Shown here piece by piece: positions 15,862 through 25,430 of a stretch of DNA of 64,000 nucleotides. A program made the translations under genes and the position numbers. Numbering within the stretch: the first letter of the stretch is position 1; each line of letters opens with the position of its first letter. Source of the DNA: Nocardioides sp. URHA0032 (GTDB lineage: Bacteria; Actinomycetota; Actinomycetes; Propionibacteriales; Nocardioidaceae); the NCBI RefSeq assembly GCF_000620645.1, contig NZ_KK211161.1:244384-308383 (forward strand), read 5' to 3'. The notes under the pieces were generated by a model that was not told the origin of the DNA, ran no database searches, and saw nothing but the letters and a program-made list of their open reading frames with translations.

Positions 15862-18800
15862 ATGCCCCTGCGCGCCCGCATCGCCGCCCTCGCCGCCCTC
15901 GCGCTGATCGGGAGCGCCGCCGGCGCCGCGGTCCCCGCGACCGCGGCCGGCCACCACTCTCACCCGGTGGCCGATCCGGGCGTGACCGTCCCGTACTCCC
16001 AAGTGCTGCGGCAGCCCGGTGGCTACCAGTTCCGGGCCGTCCTCACGGACGCGAGGGCGGGCGGCCTCTTCGAGGTCGACGGCTACAGCGTGAGCCGCGA
16101 CCGGGCCGGCACCTGGCACTACGTGTCCGGCCGGGACGCGCAGGGCCGGGTCCAGCTCGCCCACGCGGTCGGCCCCGCCGGCCCGCCCGCGTCCGTCGCA
16201 CCGCACGCCGGCCGGCAGCAGACGCGGGTGAGCGCGAAGGAGGAGGCGGCCCGCGCCAGCATCCTGCGCCAGCTCCAGGTCGCGTCCTACCGGGCCCAGC
16301 TCGCGGCCGCCGCCGAGGGCGAGGAGCGGGTCTTCCACGTGCCCGCGCTGATGCTGGCGACCTGGTACGACGAGGACGCCGGCGAGACGACGCCGCAGTT
16401 CCACGACGGCCACGACGCCGCGTACTTCAAGAAGATCCTCGACGGCTTCGGCGGCAACCCGAACGGCTCGGTCACGCAGTTCTACTACGAGGCGTCGTTC
16501 GGCCAGTTCCTGGTGGAGATCGACGTGTTCGGCCCGTACACCTCGGCCGAGTCGATCGGCGACCCGTGCCACTACGGCACGCCCGACGACGGCGACCTCA
16601 AGGTCACCGACCCGGCCGGCTCGGTGCTCGGCGTGGGCGGCGCGGGCGCCCTCGGCATGGCGGTCGAGGCGGTCCCGCAGACGTTCGCCGACCCGGGCAT
16701 GGACTGGTCGAAGTACGACAACGACGGCGACGGCCAGGTCGACTTCACGATCATCATCCATTCCGGCTCCGACCACGCGTTCACCAGCGATCCGTGCGAC
16801 ACGCACTCCCACGCGCTGCAGGCGACCCTCGGCCTGCCCTCGACCGCGGAGAGCACGCTCGGCCTGCCGGCGGGCACCCTCAAGGCCGGCATCCCGACCA
16901 ACAGCCCGGGCGTCTTCGTCGACCGCGTGGTGACCATCCCCGAGCGCGGCTCGCTCAAGGACCCGCTCACGATCGGCGTCGCCGCCCACGAGATGGCGCA
17001 CGCCCTCGGGGAGCCGGACTACTACGACACGGCGTACACCTCGAACGGCACCGGCGACTTCGACATCATGGCCGGCGGCTCGTACATGGGTGACCCGGCG
17101 GGCTCGAACCCGACGATGTTCAACCCCGCCACCCGGGTCTTCCAGGGGTGGGTCACGCCGACCGTCGTGCACGGCGACCTGAACGGCTACACCCTGGCGC
17201 CTCGCACCGCGCTGCCGGCGAAGGGCTACCACGTCGGCATGGTCGACCCGAACCTGCTGCTCGTCCCGACCTACGAGGTAGCAGTCGGCGACACCGACTC
17301 CCTGGGCCACACCTGGACCCAGGAGGACGTCTACGGCCTCGCGACGGACCCGAAGACCGGCAAGTTCGTCGTCGAGGGCTACTACGTGGAGAACGTCAGC
17401 CGCGACGCGGTGACGACGAAGCTGTCCCCGCAGAACCCGTCCGGCTCGATGTTCGACCACCGGCAGCACGCCTCGGGCCTGCTGGTGTGGCACTTCGACT
17501 ACTGGCGGCAGTCCACGACGTACTTCGGGCACGGGAACGACGCGCAGAGCGACCCGAACCGCTACCAGATGGACGTCGAGGAGTTCGACCAGAACGACAA
17601 CACCCAGGAGCTCCAGCTGAACTACAGCCGCGGCAACCCGGCCGACTTCCTGGTCGGCGCCGCGACCGGCATCACCTCCGGCACCCACGAGGCGCCGCCC
17701 GGCGTACCGACCACGTCCGGCGAGCCGCAGGAGCCGGTCGAGCTGACCGGCACATCCGCGCCGGTCGCGGGCGGCTCGGTCCAGTTCGACGTCGAGGACA
17801 ACCCGAACAACCAGGTGATGACGGTGACGGTCGCGAGCGACAACATGGGCGACTGCAAGCTGTCGCTCACCGACCCGTCGGGCACGACGACCGCCGAGTC
17901 CGACGCGGGCAGCTTCGGCGACCCCGAGTCGATCACGGTCAAGAAGCCGGCCGCCGGCACCTGGACCGCCAACGTCGGCGACTTCGCGGCCTGCCTCCAG
18001 TTCTCCGGCCGCGCCGTCTTCACCGGGGCCAGTGCGTTCAACACCCAGGGAGCGGCCGACACCTGGTCGAGCTGGACCGAGAAGCCCACGGGCTGGGCGT
18101 TCACCAACGTGTCCGGCTACGGCAACGGCATCGACAACAGCCCGGAGTCCGGCGACACGAGCACGATCACGCTCGACGTGCTCGACCTGTCCGGCGACAA
18201 GGACGTCTCCCCCGGCTTCGTCACCGGCCGCCTGAACGCCGGCCGCGACAACGTCCTCACCGTCCCGGTCTTCTCCAACGGCGGCAAGGCGCCCGGCAAG
18301 GTCGACGTCGTCGTCCACTCCCGGACCGTCAACGGCCCGGTGGTCGCCCGCAAGCAGGTCGGCCTCGGCGCCTACGAGCGCAAGGACGTCCGCTTCACCT
18401 ACCGGCCGGCGGGCGAGGGCGTCACGAAGCTGGTGACCGTCGTGGATCCGGCCGACCGGATCAGCGAGGGCAGCGAGCGCAACCAGGCGCAGGTCACGAC
18501 GCTGTGGTCCGGCCCGAAGGACCCGAGCGTCCTGGTCGTCGACGACGACCAGACCCTCGCCCACGAGCGTGCGATCGCCGGCGCCCTGGCGGCGCTCGGC
18601 GTGCCGTACGCGATCGCCGCCAAGTCCCCCAACGCCACCGAGATGGGCAGGTACGGCGCGGTGATCTGGGAGAACGGCACGGACCGCGGACCCGGCGTCC
18701 TGGCGCCCGGTGACGTGGCCGCGCTGAAGCGCTACCTCGACGGTGGCGGCCGGCTGCTGCTCAGCACGAACCGCCCGGACGGCGTGTCGAGCGTGGTCGA

Positions 18801-19548
18801 CCCGACGTTCGCGGGCCAGTACCTCGGCATCCGCACGCCGGAGGGCAACGCGTCGTACGTCGCCTCGCAGTCCGGAGCCCTCACGTTCAGCGGTGCCGGC
18901 CTGCTGAAGGGCACCCAGGTGACCAGCCTGCAGGCCCCGGCGCGGCCGTTCTTCGGCCTCTCCGGGCTCTCCTCGGCCGGCAACGGCGCCCTCGGCACCG
19001 CGATCGACCCGCTGGGCACGGCGACCGGGATCCTCACCGCGCCGGAGTCGGCCCTGGCCGCGGTCGTCCCGGCCGAGGACCCGCCGTACGTCGGCATCGC
19101 GGTCGACGGAGACGCGGCGCACCAGTCGTTCCGGACCGTGACGCTCGGGTGGAACCTCGGCGACGACGCGAAGGCGGCCGAGACCCTCGACCTGCTCGGC
19201 ACCGTGCTCAAGCACTTCGGGGTGAGGACCGGCCGGTACCACCCGGCCGGCAAGCCGGTCGTCTACACGACCGCGGTCCGCGACGACATCGTCGGCCGGG
19301 CGATCCCGGTGACCGCGGTGGTGCTCGGGGGCAGGGCGGCGCCGGTGGTGCTGCACTACCGGACGCACGACGGCGTGTGGAGGTCCGCGCCGATGAGGTC
19401 CACCGGGCACGGCACCTACCAGGGGACGATCCCGGGCAGCGTCGTCACCTTCCACGGCGTCGACTACTACCTGACGGTCCGTGGTCGCTCCGACCTGGCC
19501 GGCTATCCCGGACCCCTGTTCCACGGAGTCGGGGTCGCCATCGGCTAG
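15862..19548 (+). CDS. Secreted M6-family (immune inhibitor A-like) metalloprotease
   Basis: 1228 residues with a signal peptide (MPLRARIAALAALALIGSAAGA...ATA). A pro-region precedes an M6 peptidase domain whose zinc motif HEMAHALGEPD puts His376, Glu377 and His380 in the active site. Downstream are YDNDGDGQVDF (calcium-loop-like), a beta-sandwich near 600-700 with a jelly-roll feel, a CARDB-type domain (VDVVVHSRTVNG... VDPADRISEGSERN), a flavodoxin/GATase-like domain (SVLVVDDDQTLAHERAIAGAL) and a C-terminal Ig-like piece. Probably digests extracellular protein. It lies alone between xseB and DUF4245, genes normally close together. Confidence 0.88.
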   Translation: MPLRARIAALAALALIGSAAGAAVPATAAGHHSHPVADPGVTVPYSQVLRQPGGYQFRAVLTDARAGGLFEVDGYSVSRDRAGTWHYVSGRDAQGRVQLAHAVGPAGPPASVAPHAGRQQTRVSAKEEAARASILRQLQVASYRAQLAAAAEGEERVFHVPALMLATWYDEDAGETTPQFHDGHDAAYFKKILDGFGGNPNGSVTQFYYEASFGQFLVEIDVFGPYTSAESIGDPCHYGTPDDGDLKVTDPAGSVLGVGGAGALGMAVEAVPQTFADPGMDWSKYDNDGDGQVDFTIIIHSGSDHAFTSDPCDTHSHALQATLGLPSTAESTLGLPAGTLKAGIPTNSPGVFVDRVVTIPERGSLKDPLTIGVAAHEMAHALGEPDYYDTAYTSNGTGDFDIMAGGSYMGDPAGSNPTMFNPATRVFQGWVTPTVVHGDLNGYTLAPRTALPAKGYHVGMVDPNLLLVPTYEVAVGDTDSLGHTWTQEDVYGLATDPKTGKFVVEGYYVENVSRDAVTTKLSPQNPSGSMFDHRQHASGLLVWHFDYWRQSTTYFGHGNDAQSDPNRYQMDVEEFDQNDNTQELQLNYSRGNPADFLVGAATGITSGTHEAPPGVPTTSGEPQEPVELTGTSAPVAGGSVQFDVEDNPNNQVMTVTVASDNMGDCKLSLTDPSGTTTAESDAGSFGDPESITVKKPAAGTWTANVGDFAACLQFSGRAVFTGASAFNTQGAADTWSSWTEKPTGWAFTNVSGYGNGIDNSPESGDTSTITLDVLDLSGDKDVSPGFVTGRLNAGRDNVLTVPVFSNGGKAPGKVDVVVHSRTVNGPVVARKQVGLGAYERKDVRFTYRPAGEGVTKLVTVVDPADRISEGSERNQAQVTTLWSGPKDPSVLVVDDDQTLAHERAIAGALAALGVPYAIAAKSPNATEMGRYGAVIWENGTDRGPGVLAPGDVAALKRYLDGGGRLLLSTNRPDGVSSVVDPTFAGQYLGIRTPEGNASYVASQSGALTFSGAGLLKGTQVTSLQAPARPFFGLSGLSSAGNGALGTAIDPLGTATGILTAPESALAAVVPAEDPPYVGIAVDGDAAHQSFRTVTLGWNLGDDAKAAETLDLLGTVLKHFGVRTGRYHPAGKPVVYTTAVRDDIVGRAIPVTAVVLGGRAAPVVLHYRTHDGVWRSAPMRSTGHGTYQGTIPGSVVTFHGVDYYLTVRGRSDLAGYPGPLFHGVGVAIG

Positions 19549-19558
19549 GCCGACAGGG

Positions 19559-20125
19559 CTAGGGCTTGAGCGGCTCGGTCGTCAAGGACTCGACCAGTGT
19601 CTGCAGCTCCGTCTGGGGGGCGGAGCCATAGACGAGGACGGTCTGGCCACCGACCTCGGCGGCGTACCCATGGTCGCCGCCGGGGTCGGAGAACGTCAGC
19701 CACCGGGACGCGACCGCGCTGTCGAGCGTGACCGGGTCGCCCTCGATGGCGTCGGTGCCGACGTAGGTGTCGACCAGCTCGGCGACGTCCTCGTCCTCCT
19801 CGTGCAGCCCCGCGAAGTGGTCGTCGGACGTGGTCATCGCGAGGTCCAGCACCGGGCGGTCGCCGGTGTCGAAGGTCGCGTCCTTGACGAACCAGCCGTC
19901 CGGCAGCTCGGCGGGGTACGCCGGGGTGATGCCGGCCTGCTGGATGCTGACGACCAGGGACCGGTAGTCCACGGGCTGCGGGTCGTACTCCGGGGTGTCC
20001 CGGAAGGCAGCGCGGAACGCGACGATGCCCAGCACGACGAGCACGAGCACGATCATCGAGCCGACGAGCCCGCCGAAGCTCCGCTGGTACCGGCTCGGCT
20101 GACCGGTGTCTGACGCCTGGCTCAC
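19559..20125 (-). CDS. DUF4245 membrane-anchored protein
   Basis: 188 residues with a basic N-terminus, one transmembrane helix (GSMIVLVLVVLGIVAF) and an extracytoplasmic domain. The domain carries VDYRSLVVSIQQAGITPAYPAELPDGW, WLTFSDPGGDHGYAAEVGGQTVLVYGSA, the DUF4245 pattern. Function unknown. The family usually sits between xseB and glpX in actinobacteria (Rv1100 region in M. tuberculosis, from memory), and it does here apart from inserted blocks. GTG start. Confidence 0.88.
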   Translation of the reverse strand: MSQASDTGQPSRYQRSFGGLVGSMIVLVLVVLGIVAFRAAFRDTPEYDPQPVDYRSLVVSIQQAGITPAYPAELPDGWFVKDATFDTGDRPVLDLAMTTSDDHFAGLHEEDEDVAELVDTYVGTDAIEGDPVTLDSAVASRWLTFSDPGGDHGYAAEVGGQTVLVYGSAPQTELQTLVESLTTEPLKP

Positions 20126-20147
20126 CGGCCCATCCTCGCAAGTCCTC

Positions 20148-20153
20148 TAGGGT
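20148..20153 (+). promoter_or_regulatory. -10 element TAGGGT before the SLC13/ArsB-like gene
   Basis: Six bases upstream of GTG 20160 with no ribosome-binding site; a leaderless promoter. Confidence 0.45.
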
Positions 20154-20159
20154 CGCCGC

Positions 20160-21401
20160 GTGCCGCCCCTCGACGCGATCCCGCTGGCGGCGCTCCTGGT
20201 GCTGCTCGTGACCGCGTACGTCCACCCCTCGGCGCGCACCGAGCTCGGTGTCGGCCTCGCCGCCGCCGCGGCCACCCTCGCGACCGGCATCCTCGACGCC
20301 GGCGACGTCGAGGCGGTGCTGCGCCACCTCGGGCCGGTGGTGCTCTTCCTCGTCACGATCCTCGTGGTCGCGGACGTGTGCGCGCGGGCCGGGCTGTTCG
20401 CGGCCGTCGCCGCCCGCATCAGGCACGCCAGCTCGGGCCGACCGGTCCGGCTGTTCACGGGCGTCTTCCTGCTCGCCGCCGTCGTGACCTCGGCGCTGAG
20501 CCTGGACGCCACCGTCGTACTGCTCACCCCGGTCGTCGTCGCAGCCGCCGCGGCCGCGGGGACGTCGGTCTGGCCGGGCTCCCACGCCTGCCTGCGGATG
20601 GCCAACTCCGCCTCGTTGCTGCTCCCGGTCTCGAACCTGACCAACCTGCTCGCGATGCCGCACCTCGACCTCACGTTCGCGGGATTCGCCGTCGTGATGG
20701 CGCCGGTGCTGCTCGCGGTCCTCGTGGTGGAGTACGTCGTCCTGCGGCTGCTGTTCCGCCGCGAGCTCGCCACCCCCGGCGAGCCGGCGGACCACGGCCC
20801 GGACCCGGCGCTGGAGCCGGTGCCGCTGGTCGTCGTCGCGCTGATGCTGGCCGGCTTCGCGGTCGGGTCGCCGCTCGGCGTCGACCCGTGCTGGATCTCG
20901 GCGGCGGCCGCGGTGGCCCTCGTCGCCTGGGCGCGACACCGTGGGCTGGTCACCCCGAGCCAGGCGGGTCACGCCGCGCACCCGGCCTTTGCGGTGTTCG
21001 TGCTCTGTCTCGGGATCGTCGTCGCGGCCCTGTCGACGGGGTTCCTCGGCGACCTGGTCGCCGACCTGGTGCCCGGCGGGACGTCGTACGCCGACCTGCT
21101 GGCGATCGCCGTCCTCGCCACCGTGCTCGCGAACCTGCTGACGAACCTCTCGGCCACGCTGCTGCTGGTGCCACTGGTGGCCCCGCTCGGCGACACGGCG
21201 GTGCTCGCCGCCCTGCTCGGGCTGAACATCGGGTCCGGCCTCACCTACACGGGCTCGCTCGCGAACCTGCTGTGGCGGCGCACCCTGGTCCGCCTCGACA
21301 TCCGGCCGTCCCTCGGCCGGCTGCACCGCGTGTCGCTCGTCGCGACCCCGCTCAGCCTGCTCGCCGCCGTGACGATGCTCTCCGCAGTTGCGGGTAACTA
21401 G
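20160..21401 (+). CDS. SLC13/ArsB-NhaD-type anion permease
   Basis: 413 residues with about 11 membrane segments. TM loops carry the ion transporter superfamily hallmarks: SALSLDATVVLLTPVVV, SLLLPVSNLTNLLAM, LANLLTNLSATLLLVPLV and GLNIGSGLTYTGSLANLLW. The paired NLTN/NLLTN hairpins correspond to the substrate-binding hairpin loops. This group contains ArsB arsenite pumps and SLC13 sulfate/dicarboxylate carriers. Position directly upstream of the molybdate operon, with a shared palindromic operator at its 3' end, hints at an oxyanion substrate, but this is inference. GTG start, probably leaderless. Confidence 0.85.
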   Translation: MPPLDAIPLAALLVLLVTAYVHPSARTELGVGLAAAAATLATGILDAGDVEAVLRHLGPVVLFLVTILVVADVCARAGLFAAVAARIRHASSGRPVRLFTGVFLLAAVVTSALSLDATVVLLTPVVVAAAAAAGTSVWPGSHACLRMANSASLLLPVSNLTNLLAMPHLDLTFAGFAVVMAPVLLAVLVVEYVVLRLLFRRELATPGEPADHGPDPALEPVPLVVVALMLAGFAVGSPLGVDPCWISAAAAVALVAWARHRGLVTPSQAGHAAHPAFAVFVLCLGIVVAALSTGFLGDLVADLVPGGTSYADLLAIAVLATVLANLLTNLSATLLLVPLVAPLGDTAVLAALLGLNIGSGLTYTGSLANLLWRRTLVRLDIRPSLGRLHRVSLVATPLSLLAAVTMLSAVAGN

Positions 21402-21424
21402 CGCTATACTCTCCGCAGATGCGG
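21382..21424. promoter_or_regulatory. Two CCGCA-N2-TGCGG palindromes flanking a -10 box (mod operator)
   Basis: CCGCAGTTGCGG (21382-21393) and CCGCAGATGCGG (21413-21424) share CTCTCCGCAG-W-TGCGG and are 31 bp apart, about three helical turns. TATACT (21405-21410) lies between them. The first palindrome is within the end of the permease gene. The next gene encodes a HTH-Mop regulator, the likely ligand. Looping or paired dimers could shut the promoter when molybdate is bound. Confidence 0.65.
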
Positions 21425-21436
21425 CATGATGGGAGC

Positions 21437-21832
21437 ATGAACACCTTCCGGGTCGCGGAGGCAGCAGAGCTGCTCGGCGTCAGCGACGACACGATGCGGC
21501 GCTGGATCGACGCCGGCCGGGTCCCGAGCACCCGGCACGACGGGCGCACGGTCGTGCGCGGCACCGACCTGGCGGCGCTCGCCGAGTCGCTCGCCGACCA
21601 GCCCGACCGTGAGGCCACCCGGGCCGCCTCGGTCAGCGCGCGGAACCGGCTGGCCGGCATCGTCACGAAGGTCACCAAGGACACGGTCATGGCCCAGGTC
21701 GAGATGATCTGCGGGCCGTACCGGATGGTCTCGCTGATGAGCTCCGAGGCCGCCCGGGAGCTCGGGCTCGAGCCCGGCGTTCGCGCGATCGCGTCCGTGA
21801 AGTCCACCAACGTCGTCGTGGAGCGTCCGTGA
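21437..21832 (+). CDS. HTH-Mop molybdate-responsive regulator
   Basis: 131 residues. An N-terminal MerR/excisionase-type helix-turn-helix (FRVAEAAELLGVSDDTMRRWIDAGRVPSTRHDGRTVVRGTDLAAL) is joined to a C-terminal Mop/TOBE domain ([63 protein letters not shown]). Mop domains bind molybdate or tungstate. This is a one-domain alternative to ModE. ATG 21437 has GGGAG five bases upstream; an earlier ATG at 21419 lies in the operator. The stop overlaps modA as GTGA. It probably represses its own operon when molybdate is plentiful. Confidence 0.9.
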   Translation: MNTFRVAEAAELLGVSDDTMRRWIDAGRVPSTRHDGRTVVRGTDLAALAESLADQPDREATRAASVSARNRLAGIVTKVTKDTVMAQVEMICGPYRMVSLMSSEAARELGLEPGVRAIASVKSTNVVVERP

Positions 21833-22602
21833 CCCGGCGCGCCCGCGGGGTCCTGCTCGGGATCTCCCTGGCCGTCCTGGCGCTGCCGAGCGCGTCCTGC
21901 GGGAGCGACGACGAGACCGGCGGGGGCACGACCACGCTCACCGTGTACGCCGCCGCGTCGCTCACCTCGACGTTCGAGGAGATCGGCAGGCGCTTCGAGG
22001 CGGAGCACGACGGCGTCCAGGTGAAGTTCAGCTTCGGCGGCTCCTCCGACCTCGTCGCCCAGATCCAGAACGGCGCCCCGGCCGACGTCTTCGCCTCTGC
22101 CGACACCGCGAACATGGACAAGCTCGTCGCTGCGGGGCTGGACGGCGGCGACCCCCAGGACTTCGCGACCAACGTCCTCGAGATCGCGGTGCCGCCCGGC
22201 AACCCGGCGGACGTGCACTCCTTCCAGGACCTCGCCGGACCCGACGTCAAGGTCGTCGTCTGTGCCCCCGAGGTGCCGTGCGGAGCGGCGACCAGCCAGG
22301 TCGCGCAGCGGGCGGGCGTCACCGTGCACCCGGTGAGCGAGGAGCAGTCGGTGACCGACGTCCTCGGCAAGGTCACCTCGGGTGAGGCCGACGCCGGCGT
22401 CGTCTACGTCACCGACGTCCTCGCGGCCGGCGACAGCGTCGACGGCATCGAGTTCCCCGAGTCGGCCGAGGTCGTGAACACCTACCCGATCGCGCCGGTC
22501 GAGGGCACCGACGACCCCGACCTGGCGCGCGAGTTCATCGAGCTGGTGCTCGGTGACGCCGGCCAGCATATCCTCCAGGACGCGGGCTTCGGGCAGCCGT
22601 GA
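21829..22602 (+). CDS. modA: Molybdate ABC transporter, binding lipoprotein
   Basis: 257 residues. Lipoprotein signal ends LPSASC, so it is anchored outside the membrane. Conserved ModA segments: [69 protein letters not shown] and NTYPIAPV. The Ser/Ala and Tyr residues in these loops bind the oxyanion. GTG start overlaps the regulator stop; its own stop overlaps modB. Confidence 0.94.
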   Translation: MTRRARGVLLGISLAVLALPSASCGSDDETGGGTTTLTVYAAASLTSTFEEIGRRFEAEHDGVQVKFSFGGSSDLVAQIQNGAPADVFASADTANMDKLVAAGLDGGDPQDFATNVLEIAVPPGNPADVHSFQDLAGPDVKVVVCAPEVPCGAATSQVAQRAGVTVHPVSEEQSVTDVLGKVTSGEADAGVVYVTDVLAAGDSVDGIEFPESAEVVNTYPIAPVEGTDDPDLAREFIELVLGDAGQHILQDAGFGQP

Positions 22603-23366
22603 TCCCCCGCTGGCTCTACGCCCCTGCCGCCGTCGGTGCCGCCTTCGTGCTGCTGCCGCTCGTCGCGATCGCGGCGCGGGTGGAGTGGACCGACCTCTTC
22701 GACCTGGTCACGTCCCAGGCGTCGAAGGACGCCCTCTGGCTGAGCCTGCGCACCTCGGCGATCGCCACCCTGCTCTGCCTGCTGTTCGGTACGCCGATGG
22801 CCGTGGTGCTCGCCCGCACCTCGTTCCCGGGGCAGGGCGTGGTGCGGTCCCTGGTCCTGCTCCCGCTGGTGCTGCCGCCTGTGGTCGGCGGGATCGCACT
22901 CCTCTACACCTTCGGCCGGCGCGGGCTGCTCGGCCACGAGCTCGACGTCCTGGGCCTCCAGGTCGCGTTCTCGACGACCGCAGTCGTGCTGGCGCAGACG
23001 TTCGTGGCGATGCCGTTCCTCGTCGTCAGCATCGAGGGCGCTCTCCGCACGGCCGGCCAGCGCTACGAGGTGGCAGCCGCGTCCCTGGGCGCGCGCCCGA
23101 CGACGGTGTTCCGCCGGGTCACGCTGCCGCTCGTGCTGCCCGGGCTGGTGTCGGGGGCGGTGCTCGCGTTCGCGCGCTCACTGGGCGAGTTCGGCGCGAC
23201 GATCACGTTCGCCGGCAGCCTGCAGGGCGTGACCCGGACGCTCCCGCTGGAGATCTACCAGCTCCGCGAGACCGACGTGGACGCCGCCGTCGCGCTCTCG
23301 CTGGTGCTCGTCGTCGTGGCCGTGCTGGTGATCGGCCTCGCCCGACAGGGCCGGAGCGCGGCGTGA
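22599..23366 (+). CDS. modB: Molybdate ABC transporter permease
   Basis: 255 residues with five or six membrane helices and the EAA loop ([51 protein letters not shown]) that docks with the ATPase. The sequence LGEFGATI is the ModB/CysT hallmark. Second component of the overlapping modABC set. Confidence 0.94.
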   Translation: MIPRWLYAPAAVGAAFVLLPLVAIAARVEWTDLFDLVTSQASKDALWLSLRTSAIATLLCLLFGTPMAVVLARTSFPGQGVVRSLVLLPLVLPPVVGGIALLYTFGRRGLLGHELDVLGLQVAFSTTAVVLAQTFVAMPFLVVSIEGALRTAGQRYEVAAASLGARPTTVFRRVTLPLVLPGLVSGAVLAFARSLGEFGATITFAGSLQGVTRTLPLEIYQLRETDVDAAVALSLVLVVVAVLVIGLARQGRSAA

Positions 23367-24388
23367 ACCTGCGGTTCGAGGCAGTCGTGGCGGACCGCGG
23401 CGTCGACGTCACGCTCGACGTCGCGGATGGCGAGACGCTGGCGGTGCTCGGGCCGAACGGTGCCGGGAAGTCGACCCTGCTCGAGGTGGCCGCGGGCCTG
23501 CTGCGGCCCGATCGCGGTCGGGTCACGCTCGACGACCGGGAGCTCACCGCGCCGGGCACCTTCGTCCCGACGCACGACCGCCGGATCGCGATGCTCGCCC
23601 AGGACCCACTGCTGTTCCCGCATCTGACCGTGCTGGAGAACGTCGCCTTCGGCCCGCGCAGCCGCGGCGCCGGCCGCCGGGACGCGCACGCCGCTGCCCG
23701 GCACTGGCTCGGCGAGGTGGGCGCCGCGGACCTCGCCGATCGCCGGCCCGGCCAGGTGTCCGGCGGCCAGGCCCAGCGGGTGGCGCTCGCCCGCGCCCTT
23801 GCCGCCGACCCGGTCCTGCTGCTGCTCGACGAGCCGATGGCGGCGCTCGACGTGGCCGTGCTCCCGGCGCTCCGGCAGACGCTGCGCCGGGTGCTCGCCG
23901 GCCGCACCGTCGTCCTGGTGACCCACGACGTGCTCGACGCCCTGCTGCTCGCCGACCGGGTGGTCGTCCTCGAGGGCGGCCGGGTCGTCGAGGCCGGCCC
24001 GACGGCCGCGGTGCTGGAGCGGCCGCGGAGCGCGTTCGCCGCCCGGATCGCCGGCCTGAACCTCGTGTCCGGCAGCTGGCGGGACGGCGCCGTCGGCGGC
24101 GTGCGCGGCATCCCGGTCGGTCCGGAGCCCGCGTCCGGCGCCCCGGCGGTCGCGGTGTTCCGGCCCAGTGCGGTCTCGGTGTTCCGCGAGGCGCCGGGAG
24201 GGAGCCCGCGCAACAGCCTGCCGGTGACCGTGACGGACCTCGAGCCGCGCGGCGACCAGGTCCGGATCCGGGCGGACCACCTGGCGGCCGACGTCACCGT
24301 GCAGTCGGCCGCCGAGCTCGACCTCGCTCCGGGGACGCCGGTCGTCTTCGCGGTGAAGGCGAGCGAGGTGGCGGTCTACGGGACCTGA
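23363..24388 (+). CDS. modC: Molybdate ABC transporter ATPase
   Basis: 341 residues. ATPase domain with Walker A GPNGAGKS (near residue 33), Q-loop LAQDPLLFP, signature [16 protein letters not shown], Walker [13 protein letters not shown] and the switch His in VTHDVLD. The last 60 residues form a TOBE domain ([29 protein letters not shown]), where cytoplasmic molybdate can bind and inhibit transport. GTG start overlaps modB by four bases, which decides it. Confidence 0.93.
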   Translation: MNLRFEAVVADRGVDVTLDVADGETLAVLGPNGAGKSTLLEVAAGLLRPDRGRVTLDDRELTAPGTFVPTHDRRIAMLAQDPLLFPHLTVLENVAFGPRSRGAGRRDAHAAARHWLGEVGAADLADRRPGQVSGGQAQRVALARALAADPVLLLLDEPMAALDVAVLPALRQTLRRVLAGRTVVLVTHDVLDALLLADRVVVLEGGRVVEAGPTAAVLERPRSAFAARIAGLNLVSGSWRDGAVGGVRGIPVGPEPASGAPAVAVFRPSAVSVFREAPGGSPRNSLPVTVTDLEPRGDQVRIRADHLAADVTVQSAAELDLAPGTPVVFAVKASEVAVYGT

Positions 24389-24395
24389 GGCTCGG

Positions 24396-24401
24396 TACAG
24401 T
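24396..24401 (+). promoter_or_regulatory. -10 element TACAGT of leaderless glpX
   Basis: Six bases before ATG 24408, eight bases after the modC stop. It gives glpX a promoter of its own. Confidence 0.5.
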
Positions 24402-24407
24402 CACCCC

Positions 24408-25430
24408 ATGACCGAGCCCGACAGCCTCTCCGTCACCCCCGAGTCACCCGACCGCAACCTGGCGCTGGAGCTGGTGCGGGTCACCGAGGCGGCGGCGATG
24501 GCCGCCGGCCGCTGGGTGGGCCGCGGCGACAAGAACGGCGCCGACGGCGTCGCGGTCAACGCGATGCGGGTGATGATCTCCACGATCGGCATGAACGGCA
24601 CCGTCGTGATCGGCGAGGGCGAGAAGGACAACGCCCCGATGCTCTACAACGGCGAGGCGGTCGGTGACGGCACCGGTCCCGAGTGCGACGTCGCCGTCGA
24701 CCCCATCGACGGCACCACGCTCACAGCGAAGGGCATGACGAACGCCGTCTCGGTGATGGCCGTCGCGCCGCGCGGCTCGATGTACGACCCGTCCGCGGTC
24801 TTCTACATGGAGAAGCTGGTGACCGGTCCGGAGGCCGCCGGGGTCGTCGACATCCGCTACCCGGTCGCCGAGAACATCCAGCAGGTCGCCAAGGCGAAGG
24901 GGAAGCGGCCCACCGACGTCACCGTCGTACTGCTCGACCGTCCCCGGCACGCGCAGCTCGTGGACGAGATCCGCGCGACCGGGGCGATGATCAAGTTCAT
25001 CACCGACGGCGACGTCGCCGGCGCGATCATGGCGGCGCGCCCGGAGACCGGCATCGACCTGCTGCTCGGCGTCGGAGGCACGCCGGAGGGCATCATCACC
25101 GCCTGCGCGATGAAGTCGCTCGGCGGCACCATCCAGGGCCGCCTCTGGCCGCTGGACGACGAGGAGCGGCAGAAGGCCCTCGACGCCGGGCACGACCTGG
25201 ACCCCGACAACGTGCTCACCACCGACGAGCTCGTCACCGGCGACGACTGCTTCTTCGTCGCCACCGGCATCACCGACGGCGAGCTCCTGCGCGGGGTGCG
25301 CTACCGCGCCGGGGGCGCCACCACGCACTCGCTGGTGATGCGGTCGCGCAGCGGCACGATCCGCTCGATCACCTCGGAGCACCAGCTCCAGAAGCTACGC
25401 GCTTTTGCCGCGATCGACTTCGACAGCTGA
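24408..25430 (+). CDS. glpX: Class II fructose-1,6-bisphosphatase
   Basis: Gluconeogenic phosphatase, 340 residues. GlpX signatures: [32 protein letters not shown], the metal-binding [16 protein letters not shown], and [23 protein letters not shown]. In actinobacteria this is the main FBPase and is needed for growth on non-sugar carbon. It normally neighbours DUF4245; here the permease and mod genes separate them. Its last 36 nt overlap the convergent lipase-like gene. Confidence 0.96.
   Translation: MTEPDSLSVTPESPDRNLALELVRVTEAAAMAAGRWVGRGDKNGADGVAVNAMRVMISTIGMNGTVVIGEGEKDNAPMLYNGEAVGDGTGPECDVAVDPIDGTTLTAKGMTNAVSVMAVAPRGSMYDPSAVFYMEKLVTGPEAAGVVDIRYPVAENIQQVAKAKGKRPTDVTVVLLDRPRHAQLVDEIRATGAMIKFITDGDVAGAIMAARPETGIDLLLGVGGTPEGIITACAMKSLGGTIQGRLWPLDDEERQKALDAGHDLDPDNVLTTDELVTGDDCFFVATGITDGELLRGVRYRAGGATTHSLVMRSRSGTIRSITSEHQLQKLRAFAAIDFDS

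Noticed and set aside
15769-19524. A 1251-codon open frame antisense to the M6 protease
   Set aside because: Composition is Arg/Val/Gly/Asp/His-rich low complexity, as expected from high-GC antisense frames; no motif, while the plus strand has a complete protease.
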